Source: Lachnospiraceae bacterium UBA4380 (GTDB taxonomy: Bacteria > Bacillota > Clostridia > Lachnospirales > Lachnospiraceae). Taken from it: a stretch of 34,327 nucleotides of DNA. The notes beneath the pieces were generated by a model. It made no database searches, was not told the origin of the DNA, and was given only the letters and a program-made list of their open reading frames with translations. The stretch spans positions 35,792-70,118 of the forward strand of contig DGRU01000126.1 in assembly GCA_002390025.1 (NCBI GenBank), read 5' to 3'. A program made the translations under genes and the position numbers. Position 1 is the stretch's first letter. Every line of letters starts with the position of its first letter. This document shows positions 23,365 through 31,498 of this stretch, piece after piece.

Positions 23365-23600
23365 ATGACGAATCTGGAAAAATACGACAAGGCTTTTATC
23401 AGGCTTTTTAAAGTGAAAAAGGAAGACCTCCCTAAAATGAAATATATGGGAGACAAGAAGTGGGACTCCATGGCGCATATGGACCTCATGAGCGATCTGG
23501 AGGAGATTTTTGACATTCAGATCAGCACGGTCGACGTGCTGGATTTCACAGACTATAATAAGGGGAAATCGTCCTTGGACGCTATGGCGTCGAAATCTAA
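23365..23600 (+). pseudogene. Acyl carrier protein gene with a one-base frameshift
   Basis: The frame from ATG 23365 (ribosome binding site AAAGGAGAG) encodes an acyl carrier protein: KYDKAFIRLF, then KKWDSMAHMDL with Ser35 as the phosphopantetheine site, and EEIFDIQISTVDVLDFTDYNKG. After NKG the normal ending appears one frame back: EIVLGRYGVEI then TAA at 23598-23600, giving the usual 78 residues. The uncorrected frame instead runs to 23709 and overlaps the next gene. The break is at a GGGGAAA run near 23562-23568, consistent with loss of one G. This may be a true mutation or a sequencing error. The neighbour genes suggest an acyl-transfer cassette separate from fatty acid synthesis. Confidence 0.85.
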
Positions 23601-23641
23601 AGCACTAACGTGCTTCTGCATGTTCGGAGGAGTGGACCCTT

Positions 23642-24277
23642 ATGCTGCAGACAGTGATTTCCGTAGATCCCCTCACGGAGAGCAATTGCTATATATTGGC
23701 GGAAGATAAGAAATGTGTCGTGATCGATCCCGGAGAGTCCGAGCGTTTGCTCCGCGTACTTGAGCAGCATGGATGGGAGCCGGAACTGTTCCTGCTGACA
23801 CACGAGCACTGCGATCATATGGCAGGACTGGATGCTCTGCGGGAGACTTATCCGCAGGCACGCTTTGCCGCTTCGAAAGTCTGCAATGACGGCATTCAGA
23901 ATACGCGCCTGAATATGTCGCGGATCATGGAAGTGTATCTGTATTTCAGGGGAAAGCCGGGGATCCACTACGACCCCATTGTCTGCAGACCTGCGGATGA
24001 GATCATTGAGGAAAACGCGCAGCTGTTTTGGCGGGGGCATACTCTGCGGCTGGTTCCCATGCCCGGACATACACCCGGCAGTGCTGGTATCTTCCTGGAT
24101 GAAAAAGTATTTTTCAGCGGAGACTATCTGATTCCGGATGAGGAGCCCCTGCTCCGCTTTCCCGGCGGAGACGCAGACAGTTACCAAAAAATCACGGAGC
24201 CCTTTCTGCAATCGCTTCCGGCAGGAATCCGCATATGCCCCGGACACGGGGAGCCTTTTGACTTGCAGAAGAAGTGA
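23642..24277 (+). CDS. Metallo-beta-lactamase-fold hydrolase
   Basis: This 211-aa soluble hydrolase of the glyoxalase II-like branch binds a dinuclear metal centre. The signature [10 protein letters not shown] provides His54, His56, Asp58 and His59; later ligands are in [18 protein letters not shown] and the terminal CPGHGEPF. Family members cleave thioesters such as S-lactoylglutathione or acyl-thioesters. Because it follows an acyl carrier protein gene and precedes an acyl-AMP ligase fragment, a thioesterase role is possible but unproven. GGAGG lies 11 bases before the ATG. Its start no longer overlaps the ACP once that frameshift is corrected. Confidence 0.9.
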   Translation: MLQTVISVDPLTESNCYILAEDKKCVVIDPGESERLLRVLEQHGWEPELFLLTHEHCDHMAGLDALRETYPQARFAASKVCNDGIQNTRLNMSRIMEVYLYFRGKPGIHYDPIVCRPADEIIEENAQLFWRGHTLRLVPMPGHTPGSAGIFLDEKVFFSGDYLIPDEEPLLRFPGGDADSYQKITEPFLQSLPAGIRICPGHGEPFDLQKK

Positions 24278-24360
24278 AAAAGGCTGAGACTTTTTTCCGT
24301 GGGGATGCCAATGATAGAAAAAAGACGCGCAATATTTTCCGCTATTTGAGGAAAGACAAC

Positions 24361-24738
24361 ATGAATGAATATCTGAGGAAGATTGAAGAAGGCATTCAGG
24401 CACAGAGCTTCGCCAGAATGATGGGCCTGCACACCGGCGATATGGCGCGCCGCGACGAGGACGGCTATTTTTACATCGTCGGACGGCAGAGCCGCTTCAT
24501 CAAGATTGCCGGCAAGCGCATAGGTCTGGACGAGGTCGAAAAAATCCTGCGCACAGCTTTTCCGGATCTGGATCTTGCCTGCGCAGGAAAGGATGAAGAC
24601 CTTCATGTTTTTGCGGTAGCCGCCGGGGAAAACCTAACAGAAAACGGCAATGAAAACAGTGGGAAAAACGGCGGGGAGAATAAAGGGGACAAAGCTTTTA
24701 AAGAACTGGAGGAAAAAATCTGTTCAAAAGACCACTGA
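24361..24738 (+). pseudogene. C-terminal stump of an acyl-AMP ligase
   Basis: Residues 20-65 are the hinge and small domain of an AMP-forming acyl ligase: [41 protein letters not shown], which includes the hinge Asp and the end of core motif A8. The large N-terminal domain with the P-loop and adenylate site (about 350-400 residues) is absent, as is the catalytic Lys motif near the normal C-terminus. The end is an Asn/Gly/Lys-rich stretch ([18 protein letters not shown]) unlike the family. Such a stump cannot activate an acyl group. It is probably what is left after a deletion. A GAGGAAAG precedes the ATG, so a short peptide may still be made. Confidence 0.75.
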
Positions 24739-24741
24739 AAA

Positions 24742-24775
24742 AAGGCCGCACTCGTTTTACAACGGATGCGGCCTT
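24742..24775. terminator. Hairpin terminator
   Basis: AAGGCCGCA pairs with TGCGGCCTT. The plus-strand T run is weak and the minus-strand one is strong (TTTTTTC). Confidence 0.6.
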
Positions 24776-24982
24776 GATCTATCTTTAATCATTTTTTACG
24801 GAGGCAGCCGTAAGGGGAGAGAGAGACGGCTGCCCGTGCTTCACATTGACATGCCTTCTGTTTTTTGGTAGTTATAGGGAGATGTGCCGGGATTGCTGCA
24901 TCCCGCTTTTCGCCTGAAAGCCGGTACAGATCGCTGTTTGATATTCCCTTTATTTTTTATTGATATACTAAAGGAGGACATA

Positions 24983-25717
24983 ATGTCTGTTCTGTCCCTT
25001 CTCTTTGTCATGGCCGTGATCCTGGCAGGCGCCTGCGTTCAGAGCGCCCTGGGCTTCGGAACTACCATGATCACCATGGGCTTTCTGCCGCTGATCATGG
25101 AATACAGCAAGGCTATGGGGCTCTCCATTTTTATGGTGAGTATCAGTACCGTATATATCTCGGTGAAATACAGGGATTTGATCCAGTGGGGGGTGATGCT
25201 GCCGGTTCTGATCCCCACCATGGTCATATGCGGCATCGTAAATATTCTCTCCGCAAAAGTCAGTTCCGACAGCATGTATCTGCTGCTGGGCATCATGTTT
25301 GTGGCGGTTTCGATTTTTTTCTTTGTATTCTCCAACCGGATTCATGTGCGTCCGACACCGAAGTCGGGAACGATCCTGGGTATTATCTGCGGGGTCTGCT
25401 ACGGACTGTTTGCTTCCGGGGGACCGACTGCGGCTCTGTATCTTCTGCCCGCCACCAAAGGAAAAAAAGAATACCTGGCCACCATCCAGGCATTTCTGTG
25501 TCTCAACAATCTGATGATTCTGGCCATCAGCCTGGTCCTTGGGCGATTGGAACTGGCAGATCTGCCCATGGTCGGCGCGGGGACTGCGGCCCTGATCGCG
25601 GGCACCCTGCTCGGGCTTGTAATCCATGACAAAATACCCTCGGCTGTTTTCGGCAAAGTCATCTATGCCTTTGTGGGAATCGGAGGAATCTGGATCATTG
25701 TCAGCCACATGCTGTAA
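24983..25717 (+). CDS. TSUP family (TauE/SafE) membrane exporter
   Basis: This 244-aa integral membrane protein is of the TSUP family, which moves sulfite, sulfonates or other small organic anions. About seven to eight hydrophobic helices are visible. The N-terminal half carries the family motif GACVQSALGFGTTMITMGFLPL and the second half GIICGVCYGLFASGGPTAALYL, the duplicated Gly-rich helix. ATG 24983 is chosen since AAAGGAGG sits 6 bases upstream; an earlier in-frame ATG at 24884 has no site. It is monocistronic and convergent with the 5-oxoprolinase operon. Substrate unknown. Confidence 0.9.
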   Translation: MSVLSLLFVMAVILAGACVQSALGFGTTMITMGFLPLIMEYSKAMGLSIFMVSISTVYISVKYRDLIQWGVMLPVLIPTMVICGIVNILSAKVSSDSMYLLLGIMFVAVSIFFFVFSNRIHVRPTPKSGTILGIICGVCYGLFASGGPTAALYLLPATKGKKEYLATIQAFLCLNNLMILAISLVLGRLELADLPMVGAGTAALIAGTLLGLVIHDKIPSAVFGKVIYAFVGIGGIWIIVSHML

Positions 25718-25888
25718 TGAACATTGGCTCCTCATGCGGGACAGTGCTTCCTGTGAATGCGTTTCAATGCTGCTTCGCTTTATAGAGACTGACGGAGATC
25801 CTGAGTAATAAATGCAGGATTGAGTAAACAGACGGGAAAGGCTGTAATAGAATGTAAAAAAAAGAATATAAAAGAATATAAAAGAAGA

Positions 25889-25940
25889 AGACGGACTGCC
25901 TGATCCGCCGGAAATAATACCGGCGGCAGGGAGTCCGTCT
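25889..25940. terminator. Bidirectional terminator
   Basis: AGACGGACT pairs with AGTCCGTCT, with an inner CGCCGG/CCGGCG stem and T-rich flanks on both strands. It lies between the convergent TSUP gene and pxpA. An AAAAGAATAT triplication precedes it. The rest of 25718-26023 holds no gene I can support. Confidence 0.82.
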
Positions 25941-25952
25941 TTGTGTTTATTC

Positions 25953-25970
25953 TTCATCGCGTAATACCCG
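25953..25970. repeat. Dispersed 18-bp motif, copy 2
   Basis: TTCATCGCGTAATACCCG, preceded by TTTATTC as in copy 3 at 26844. Confidence 0.5.
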
Positions 25971-26023
25971 TGTCTTCAGACAGGTGATACACGCGCGAGT
26001 CTTGATGATTTACGTCGTTACAT

Positions 26024-26791
26024 TTACACGATATCGGAAAGGGGGGCGATCTGGATGCCTTCAGCCTCCAGGGCACTGCGGATCTGTGTCACGAAGGTCA
26101 GGGCTTTGACATTGTCCCCGTGAACGCAGATGGAATCGGGCACGATGTCGATGTCTGTCCCGTCGCCGGCGGTGACTTTATGTTCCTTTATCATGCGGAT
26201 TACGCGGCGGATGGCCTCGTTTTCGTCATGGATGACCGCGCCTTCCAGGTTTCTGGGCATGAGGCTTCCGTCGGGCATATAGGCTCTGTCCGCAAAGACT
26301 TCTCTCGCCGCGGGCAGTCCGATGTCCTGTGCGGCGCGCACGCTCTGGCTGCCGGAGAGTCCGAGAAGGATCAGCGAGGGATCAAAAGCTTTCACGGCTT
26401 TTGCGATGGCAAGGGCAAGGGCGTAGTCTTTGCCGGCCATGTTGTAGAGGGCGCCGTGGGGTTTTACGTGCCGGATTTTTACACCAGCAGATTTCGCGAA
26501 GGCATAGAGAGCACCCAGCTGGTAGGTGACGTAGGCGCCGGCCTCTGCGGGGGATACATTCAGATTTCTGCGGCCGAAGCCCATCAGGTCGGGATAGCCC
26601 GGGTGGGCGCCGATTCCGATGCTGGCCTCTTTGGCCAGCGCAATGGTCTTCTGCATCACAAGGGGATCCGACGCGTGGTAGCCGCAGGCGATATTGCAGG
26701 AGGAAATCAGCGGGATCACCCCCTCATCCATGCCGATGGTATAGGCGCCGAAACTCTCTCCAAGGTCGCAGTTCAGATCGATTTTTTCCAT
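26024..26791 (-). CDS. pxpA: 5-oxoprolinase subunit A (LamB/YcsF family)
   Basis: This 255-aa subunit works with PxpB and PxpC to open 5-oxoproline (pyroglutamate) to glutamate using ATP. The family signature is clear: MEKIDLNCDLGESFGAYTIGMDE, SCNIACGYHASDP, GIGAHPGYPDLMGFGRR, RHVKPHGALYN and SICVHGDN. Length and ends are typical. GAGAGGA lies just before the ATG. It is last in the operon, 87 bases after pxpC, with a dispersed 18-bp motif in the gap. In most genomes pxpA comes first; here the order is B-C-A. Confidence 0.95.
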   Translation of the reverse strand: MEKIDLNCDLGESFGAYTIGMDEGVIPLISSCNIACGYHASDPLVMQKTIALAKEASIGIGAHPGYPDLMGFGRRNLNVSPAEAGAYVTYQLGALYAFAKSAGVKIRHVKPHGALYNMAGKDYALALAIAKAVKAFDPSLILLGLSGSQSVRAAQDIGLPAAREVFADRAYMPDGSLMPRNLEGAVIHDENEAIRRVIRMIKEHKVTAGDGTDIDIVPDSICVHGDNVKALTFVTQIRSALEAEGIQIAPLSDIV

Positions 26792-26843
26792 AGACGGATC
26801 CTCTCAACAAATCATTCTTTTCGTTTTATTTGTCTGTTTTATT

Positions 26844-26861
26844 CTTCATCGCGCAAAACCC
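26844..26861. repeat. Dispersed 18-bp motif, copy 3
   Basis: TTCATCGCGCAAAACCCG, inside the pxpC-pxpA gap. Confidence 0.5.
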
Positions 26862-26877
26862 GCAGACAAGCCTTGCA

Positions 26878-28038
26878 TTACCTGCATGATCTGCAGGCAG
26901 ACTTCCGCCCCGCTGATTTCCGCCCCGCTGTTTTTTGCCCCGAGGATTTCCGTCCGGATCTAAGGCCTGCCCGCCGGGGCTTTCTCCCTGCCCATCCTGA
27001 ACGGCGGCAGCTCCTGCAGCCGGAACGGCTGCTGCCCTCTTCAGAAAAGCTCAAACGATAGGGCTTATAATGATTGGGGCTGTTCTCCTCCAGCATCCGG
27101 CAGTGGTCTTTCCACATTTTGTCCTCTTCCCGGAGCAGCTTCTGGGCTTCCTGCACGGTGCATTTCTCGAACCGCACCTTCTGTCCCGGCCGAAGTTGTG
27201 CAAAGAGAGGAAGATCGACAGTGATGACCGAGGCGATTTTGGCGTAGCCGCCGGTGGTCTGCCGGTCTGCCATCATCACGATGGGCTCTCCGGAGCCGGA
27301 AATCTGTATGCTCCCGTTTGCGATCCCGTCCGAGAGGATATCATAACCGTCCGCTGCCTCGACCCGGGGACCGGTCAGCCGATAGCCCATGCGGTCGCTG
27401 TGAGAGGTGATCTCATAGGCACTTTCGTAAAAAGTCTGCAGACCTTTCGGGGTGAACATGTTTTCCTGCGGACCGGGGATCACACGCACTCTGGCGGCCG
27501 CAGGATCATCCGGCGGAACCTGTCTGCGGGGCGGGACCCAGCGCCAGGAGAGGTCTTTTCTGCCGTTTTCAGGATTGCGCAGGGGGATTTCATCTCCTGC
27601 GGCCAGGGCTCTGCCCCGGAAGCCTCCGATACCGCATCGCAGGCTGGTACTCCGGCTCCCCATGACCGGAGGGATGTCCAGACCTCCTCCCACGGCAAGA
27701 CTGCCGTAAAGTCCCGCCTGCCCCGTTGTGATCTTCACCTTTTTTCCGGCGGGAACACGTACAGGCCTGTCGGCAGGACAGAAGGTGCCTTCGACATCAA
27801 TTCCGAAATCACCGCCGCTTACGGCGATATTTACTGTTTCGTCAAAAAACAGCACGGGTCCGATCAGGCAGAATTCGAGAACAGCCTCAGTGTCCTCATT
27901 GCCGACCAGTACATTGGCCGTTTTTGCGGCATCCCTGTCCATAAATCCGCCCGGAGCAAAGCCGCTGTTCTGGTAACCCGGCCGTCCCTGATCCTGGATC
28001 GTTGTGCGGGGACCGGGAAATAACACATGCATTGCCAT
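26878..28038 (-). CDS. pxpC: 5-oxoprolinase subunit C with basic C-terminal tail
   Basis: This 386-aa protein is the KipA/biotin-dependent carboxyltransferase-like subunit of 5-oxoprolinase. Recognised segments are LFPGPRTTIQDQGRPGYQNSGFAPGGFMDRDA, AVSGGDF, GGGLDIPPVMGSRST, VRVIPGPQENMF, SDRMGYRLTGP and ILSDGIANGSIQISGSGEPIVMMADRQTTGGYAKIA. The usual protein ends after about 330-340 residues; here about 45 more are added, almost all Arg, Lys, Ser, Gly and Cys, built on an AGRKS pentapeptide. I prefer ATG 28038, with GAGGGG 13 bases before it; GTG 28050 overlaps that site. It is second in the operon, 57 bases after pxpB. Confidence 0.92.
   Translation of the reverse strand: MAMHVLFPGPRTTIQDQGRPGYQNSGFAPGGFMDRDAAKTANVLVGNEDTEAVLEFCLIGPVLFFDETVNIAVSGGDFGIDVEGTFCPADRPVRVPAGKKVKITTGQAGLYGSLAVGGGLDIPPVMGSRSTSLRCGIGGFRGRALAAGDEIPLRNPENGRKDLSWRWVPPRRQVPPDDPAAARVRVIPGPQENMFTPKGLQTFYESAYEITSHSDRMGYRLTGPRVEAADGYDILSDGIANGSIQISGSGEPIVMMADRQTTGGYAKIASVITVDLPLFAQLRPGQKVRFEKCTVQEAQKLLREEDKMWKDHCRMLEENSPNHYKPYRLSFSEEGSSRSGCRSCRRSGWAGRKPRRAGLRSGRKSSGQKTAGRKSAGRKSACRSCR
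26903..26962. repeat. 15-bp tandem repeat encoding the pxpC tail
   Basis: Units start at 26903, 26918, 26933 and 26948 (TTCCGCCCCGCTGAT type). They encode the AGRKS pentapeptides. Confidence 0.8.
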
Positions 28039-28095
28039 ACAGACGCTCACCCCTCTCTGATTGCATTCACACTTGCGGCCGATTGACTCTCTTTT

Positions 28096-28806
28096 TTATT
28101 CATATTTATAAATGCCGAGCTCGACCTCTCTTCGGATCCGCTTGAATTCCGTCTCATTGATTGGGAAGAAGCGGATATATTCGCCCGCTTCGTAGAGGAT
28201 GGAAGGTTCCCTCTCCGGATCATACAGTTCCAGAGGCGTTCTTCCGATGATCTGCCATCCGCCCGGGGAGACCAGGGGATAGATGCCGGTCTGGTCGCCG
28301 GCAATGCCGACAGAGCCTTTTTCCAGGCGCTCTCTGGGAACCTTCAGGCGGGGCGTGCTAAGCGACCGGTCCATGCCGCCCAGATAGACAAATCCGGGCA
28401 GGAAACCCAGCATATAGATCAGATAATCCACACCGCTGTGCCGCCTGATGACCTCTTTTTCAGAGAGACCTGTGTGCGCGCAGACTGCCGGAAGATCCGG
28501 GCCGTACTCTCCGCCATAGCAGACGGGGATCACGAAAGTCCTTTTTTCCGTCTGATCGCTGCTGGAATCCATTCGGGACAGCTCCGCGTCGATCCTGGCG
28601 GCGAGCTCGTCGTAACTGATTGTCACAGGGCAGTAGTGCACCATGAGCGCGGCATAGGTCTGCACATATTCAATCACACCTTCGATTTCTTTGTTTGTGA
28701 GACAGGTCCTGGCCATCCGGACGATCCGGCTGATCTCCGGGTCGATTTCACTTCCGAAGATGATCGTCAGGGCAGAGTCTCCCACAGGCTTTATTGTATA
28801 CTTCAT
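28096..28806 (-). CDS. pxpB: 5-oxoprolinase subunit B (KipI family)
   Basis: This 236-aa subunit of the ATP-dependent 5-oxoprolinase is the homologue of B. subtilis KipI. The start MKYTIKPVGDSALTIIFG is typical; then FVIPVCYGGEYGPDL, YLIYMLGFLPGFVYLGGMD, PRLKVPRERLEKGSVGIAGDQTGIYPLVSPGGWQIIGRTP and FFPI follow as in the family. It is first of the operon, with a good promoter 51 bases upstream and AAAGGA 8 bases before the ATG. The three genes let the cell reclaim pyroglutamate. Confidence 0.95.
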   Translation of the reverse strand: MKYTIKPVGDSALTIIFGSEIDPEISRIVRMARTCLTNKEIEGVIEYVQTYAALMVHYCPVTISYDELAARIDAELSRMDSSSDQTEKRTFVIPVCYGGEYGPDLPAVCAHTGLSEKEVIRRHSGVDYLIYMLGFLPGFVYLGGMDRSLSTPRLKVPRERLEKGSVGIAGDQTGIYPLVSPGGWQIIGRTPLELYDPEREPSILYEAGEYIRFFPINETEFKRIRREVELGIYKYE

Positions 28807-28856
28807 GGAGAATCCTTTTTTATCAAATTGGAGGCGAAAGCCTCATGCAGATAAAT

Positions 28857-28886
28857 ATTATAAGGCACAAGGGTGCTTCCCATCAA
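28857..28886 (-). promoter_or_regulatory. Promoter of the pxpB-pxpC-pxpA operon
   Basis: On the minus strand: TTGATG, 18-base spacer, TATAAT. A small perfect hairpin (28831-28844, GAGGC with GCCTC) lies in the short leader. Confidence 0.6.
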
Positions 28887-28903
28887 TGCCGCAGCCGGCT
28901 TCC

Positions 28904-28938
28904 GAGGAGACAGGAAGGGGACGGTTCTCTGTCTCCTC
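28904..28938. repeat. REP-like palindrome D
   Basis: GAGGAGACAG and its exact inverse flank the AGGGGACGGTTCT core. It is shorter than copies A-C. It lies just upstream of the pxpB promoter. Confidence 0.65.
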
Positions 28939-29005
28939 CTCCCTTGTCGCCTGAAAAAACCGGGTGGAACATTTGATGTATCTGTGGCAGAATTATTAGC
29001 AGGAG

Positions 29006-29323
29006 GTGACAAATGTCTATGACCGCATGATTTCAGAGCGTCAGAACATCGCCGCCTCCTACACAGCACAGGGTGAAGCGGAGGCACAGAAGATCCGGAA
29101 CGAGACAGACAAAAATGTCAAGGTCATGGTGGCCGACGCCAACAAAAATGCGGAGATCAAGATCGCGGAGGGCGAGGCGGAATACATGAAAATCCTCCAG
29201 GAGGCCTACAACACCCCCGAGAAGGCGGATTTTTACAACTTTCTGCGGCGGGCGCTGCACGAAAGGCCCCTGCCGGGAGCTGTGATTTCTGCGGGGTTTA
29301 TTCATCTGCGGGATTTCATTTAA
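29006..29323 (+). pseudogene. C-terminal fragment of an HflC-like SPFH protein
   Basis: The frame from GTG 29006 reads VYDRMISERQNIAASYTAQGEAEAQKIRNETDKNVKVM, then EIKIAEGEAEYMKILQEAYNTPEKADFYNFLRRA. This is the helical region after the SPFH domain in HflC, the partner of HflK around the FtsH protease. The membrane anchor and the whole SPFH domain (about 190 residues) are missing, and the last 20 residues (RPLPGAVISAGFIHL) do not match HflC. No hflK is present. The GGAGGTGA before the frame could still drive translation. It is a remnant and ends 360 bases before a flotillin gene, another SPFH member, but the two are distinct subfamilies. Confidence 0.75.
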
Positions 29324-29683
29324 AGGAAAAGACACAGTTTATTAAAAAATAGATGTAGATTGTTAAAAAAAGCGGGACTATAATGCATTTTAATCTGAAT
29401 CGGACATAGACCTGCGAAAATCGGACAGAAGACCTGAGAAAACAAGAGTGCTTACGTGACCGGCTTTCTCTGTCATACCCGGAGTTCGTACCGGTCTGAT
29501 AAGAACCGTTTCAGAATAACAGTCATTATAAAACCGCATGCCGGAGTGCAGTCTTTTCTCTTCAGCGGGGAAAATGCAGAACGGCGTGTCGGCAGACGAC
29601 CAGGCGGCAGGGTCTGACATCCGGCAATCGGTGCAGGCTGCCTGGCTGTAGGACGAAAAACAGGGAAAAAAAGGAGAAACATC
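29324..29683 (+). promoter_or_regulatory. Flotillin leader: promoter and 21-bp tandem repeat
   Basis: TATAAT at 29379-29384 with a weak -35 (TAGATT, 17 bases upstream) is the likely promoter, leaving a leader near 300 bases. Two tandem copies of a 21-bp unit (ATCGGACA, then AGACCTG, then GAAA) start at 29399 and 29420. No gene I can support lies in this stretch. Confidence 0.45.
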
Positions 29684-31411
29684 ATGGAAAATATGTTGTA
29701 CATTGTCGTTGCGGCAGTCGTAGTGATCGCTGCGATCGTAGCCCTGATCCTGGTCAGCTATGTGAAAGCTCCGCCGGATACCGCCTTCATCATTACCGGT
29801 GCCGGCAGAAAGAAAGTCCTGATCGGGCATGCAGGCCTGTGCCTGCCCCTGGTCAATCGTATGGATAAGCTGCTGCTGAGGCAGGTCTCCGTCGACATCA
29901 AGACCAACGGCTACATCCCCACCAAGGACTTCATCGGCGTTGATATCGATGCGATCGCCAAGGTTGCGGTGATGTCCGACAAGGAGATGGTAAAGGTGCC
30001 CGATGCCAACGGAGATCAGGTTTATCCTCCCGGAGATCCCATGGAGGGCAAGCACTACAGGCTGGTTCCCGGTATCGATCTGGCTATGAAAAACTTTCTG
30101 AATATGAAGGAAGACCAGATCGTCAGGGCTCTGACAGATTCTCTGCAGGGTAATATGCGTGAGATCATCGGCACCATGGAACTGCGTGTCATCTCCTCCG
30201 ACCGGAAAGCCTTCGGCGATCAGGTCCAGGAAAAAGCGCAGTCGGATATGAACAATCTGGGTATCAAGATCATTTCCTGTAACATCCAGAAGGTTATCGA
30301 TGAAAACGGTCTGATCAATGCCCTGGGTCAGGACAACATGTCCAAGATCCAGAAGGAAGCGGCGATCGCCAAGGCTGAGGCCGAGAGAGACGTCGCGATC
30401 AAGCAGGCCGAGACTGCCAGAGAGGCAAATGACGCAAGAGTCATAGCAAATCTGGAGATCGCACAGAAAAACAACGAGCTGGCTCTGAAGAAGGCAGACC
30501 TCAAGAAATTTGAGGACACCAAGGCCGCGGAAGCGGACGCCGCCTATGATATTCAGAAGCAGATCCAGATGAAACAGGTCAACACCGAGACCGTGAATGC
30601 GCAGATCGCGCAGGCGGAAAGAGAGGCAGACCTCAGAGAACGTCAGGTCGCGATCAAGGAGAGAGAGCTCGAGGCCAACATCAGAAAGCAGGCCGAGGCG
30701 GAAAGATACGCTACCGAGCAGAAGGCGGAAGCCGAACTCGCCAAGAGGCAGAGAGAGGCAGAGGCATCCCAGTTCGAGCAGGAGCGCGAGGCAGAAGCAA
30801 GGAAAGCACAGGCAGACGCGGACAAGTTCAAGGCAGAACAGGAAGCAGCCGGTGTCAAGGCCAAGTATGACGCGGAAGCAGCCGGTATACAGGCCAAAGG
30901 ACTTGCGGAAGCAGAAGCCGCCAGGGCGAGAGGCCTTGCAGAAGCAGAAGCCATCAAGGCAAAAGGTCTCGCAGAGGCCGAAGCCATGGAGAAGCGCGCC
31001 GAGGCATACAGGAAGTATAACAGTGCAGCTATCGTAGAGATGATGATCAAGATCATGCCCGAGATGGCAAGCGAGATCGCCAAGCCTCTCAGCCAGATCG
31101 ACAGCATCAATATCTATGGCACAGGCGACGGCGGCAGCGGAGCTGCCCAGATTTCCGGCAACATGCCTGTTGTCATGAAACAGGTCTTCGACACCATGTC
31201 CCAGGCGACCGGTGTGGACCTGTCCGAGATCATCAGGGCCAATACCTATGACGCCAAGGTGACAAGAAATGTCAACGTCACAGGCCTTGCAGAGGCAAAG
31301 GCAGCGGCTTCTGCAGCTGCGGAGCCGGAGGTCAAGGCTGAAGAAGTAAAGCCTGATGCAGCAAAGACGGCTGTAAAAACCGGATTATCAGCGGCACAGA
31401 AAGATCAATAA
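29684..31411 (+). CDS. floT: Flotillin-like SPFH protein
   Basis: This 575-aa membrane scaffold of the flotillin (FloT/YuaG) family marks lipid domains and influences membrane fluidity and protein complexes. Residues 5-27 are one hydrophobic helix. The SPFH domain follows: SYVKAPPDTAFIITGAGRKKVLIGHAGLCLPLVNRMDKL, VDIKTNGYIPTKDFIGVDIDAIAKVAV, and NMKEDQIVRALTDSLQGNMREIIGTMEL. Residues 215-440 are a long coiled coil with AEAE and AKGLAEAEA repeats, as in flotillins. The end is a Gly/Ala-rich tail after MKQVFDTMSQATGVDL. AAGGAG lies 8 bases before the ATG. NfeD, often paired with flotillin, is absent. Confidence 0.94.
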   Translation: MENMLYIVVAAVVVIAAIVALILVSYVKAPPDTAFIITGAGRKKVLIGHAGLCLPLVNRMDKLLLRQVSVDIKTNGYIPTKDFIGVDIDAIAKVAVMSDKEMVKVPDANGDQVYPPGDPMEGKHYRLVPGIDLAMKNFLNMKEDQIVRALTDSLQGNMREIIGTMELRVISSDRKAFGDQVQEKAQSDMNNLGIKIISCNIQKVIDENGLINALGQDNMSKIQKEAAIAKAEAERDVAIKQAETAREANDARVIANLEIAQKNNELALKKADLKKFEDTKAAEADAAYDIQKQIQMKQVNTETVNAQIAQAEREADLRERQVAIKERELEANIRKQAEAERYATEQKAEAELAKRQREAEASQFEQEREAEARKAQADADKFKAEQEAAGVKAKYDAEAAGIQAKGLAEAEAARARGLAEAEAIKAKGLAEAEAMEKRAEAYRKYNSAAIVEMMIKIMPEMASEIAKPLSQIDSINIYGTGDGGSGAAQISGNMPVVMKQVFDTMSQATGVDLSEIIRANTYDAKVTRNVNVTGLAEAKAAASAAAEPEVKAEEVKPDAAKTAVKTGLSAAQKDQ

Positions 31412-31426
31412 GTGAGTTTTTTTTCG

Positions 31427-31478
31427 GAATATCACTGTAAACAAAAACTATTGAATATCACTGTAAACAAACACTATT
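31427..31478. repeat. 26-bp tandem duplication after floT
   Basis: Two copies (31427-31452 and 31453-31478), one mismatch, each beginning GAATATCACTGTAAACAAA. A decayed third part may follow to about 31496. Confidence 0.85.
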
Positions 31479-31498
31479 AACAATCTCTGTATAAAAAG

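Noticed and set aside
23562..23568. Programmed -1 frameshift in the ACP gene
   Set aside because: The GGGGAAA run does not fit X XXY YYZ in the reading frame, and no stimulatory hairpin is seen; a lost base is simpler.
29539..29652. 37-codon plus-strand frame in the floT leader
   Set aside because: There is no ribosome binding site and no recognisable sequence; it probably arises by chance.
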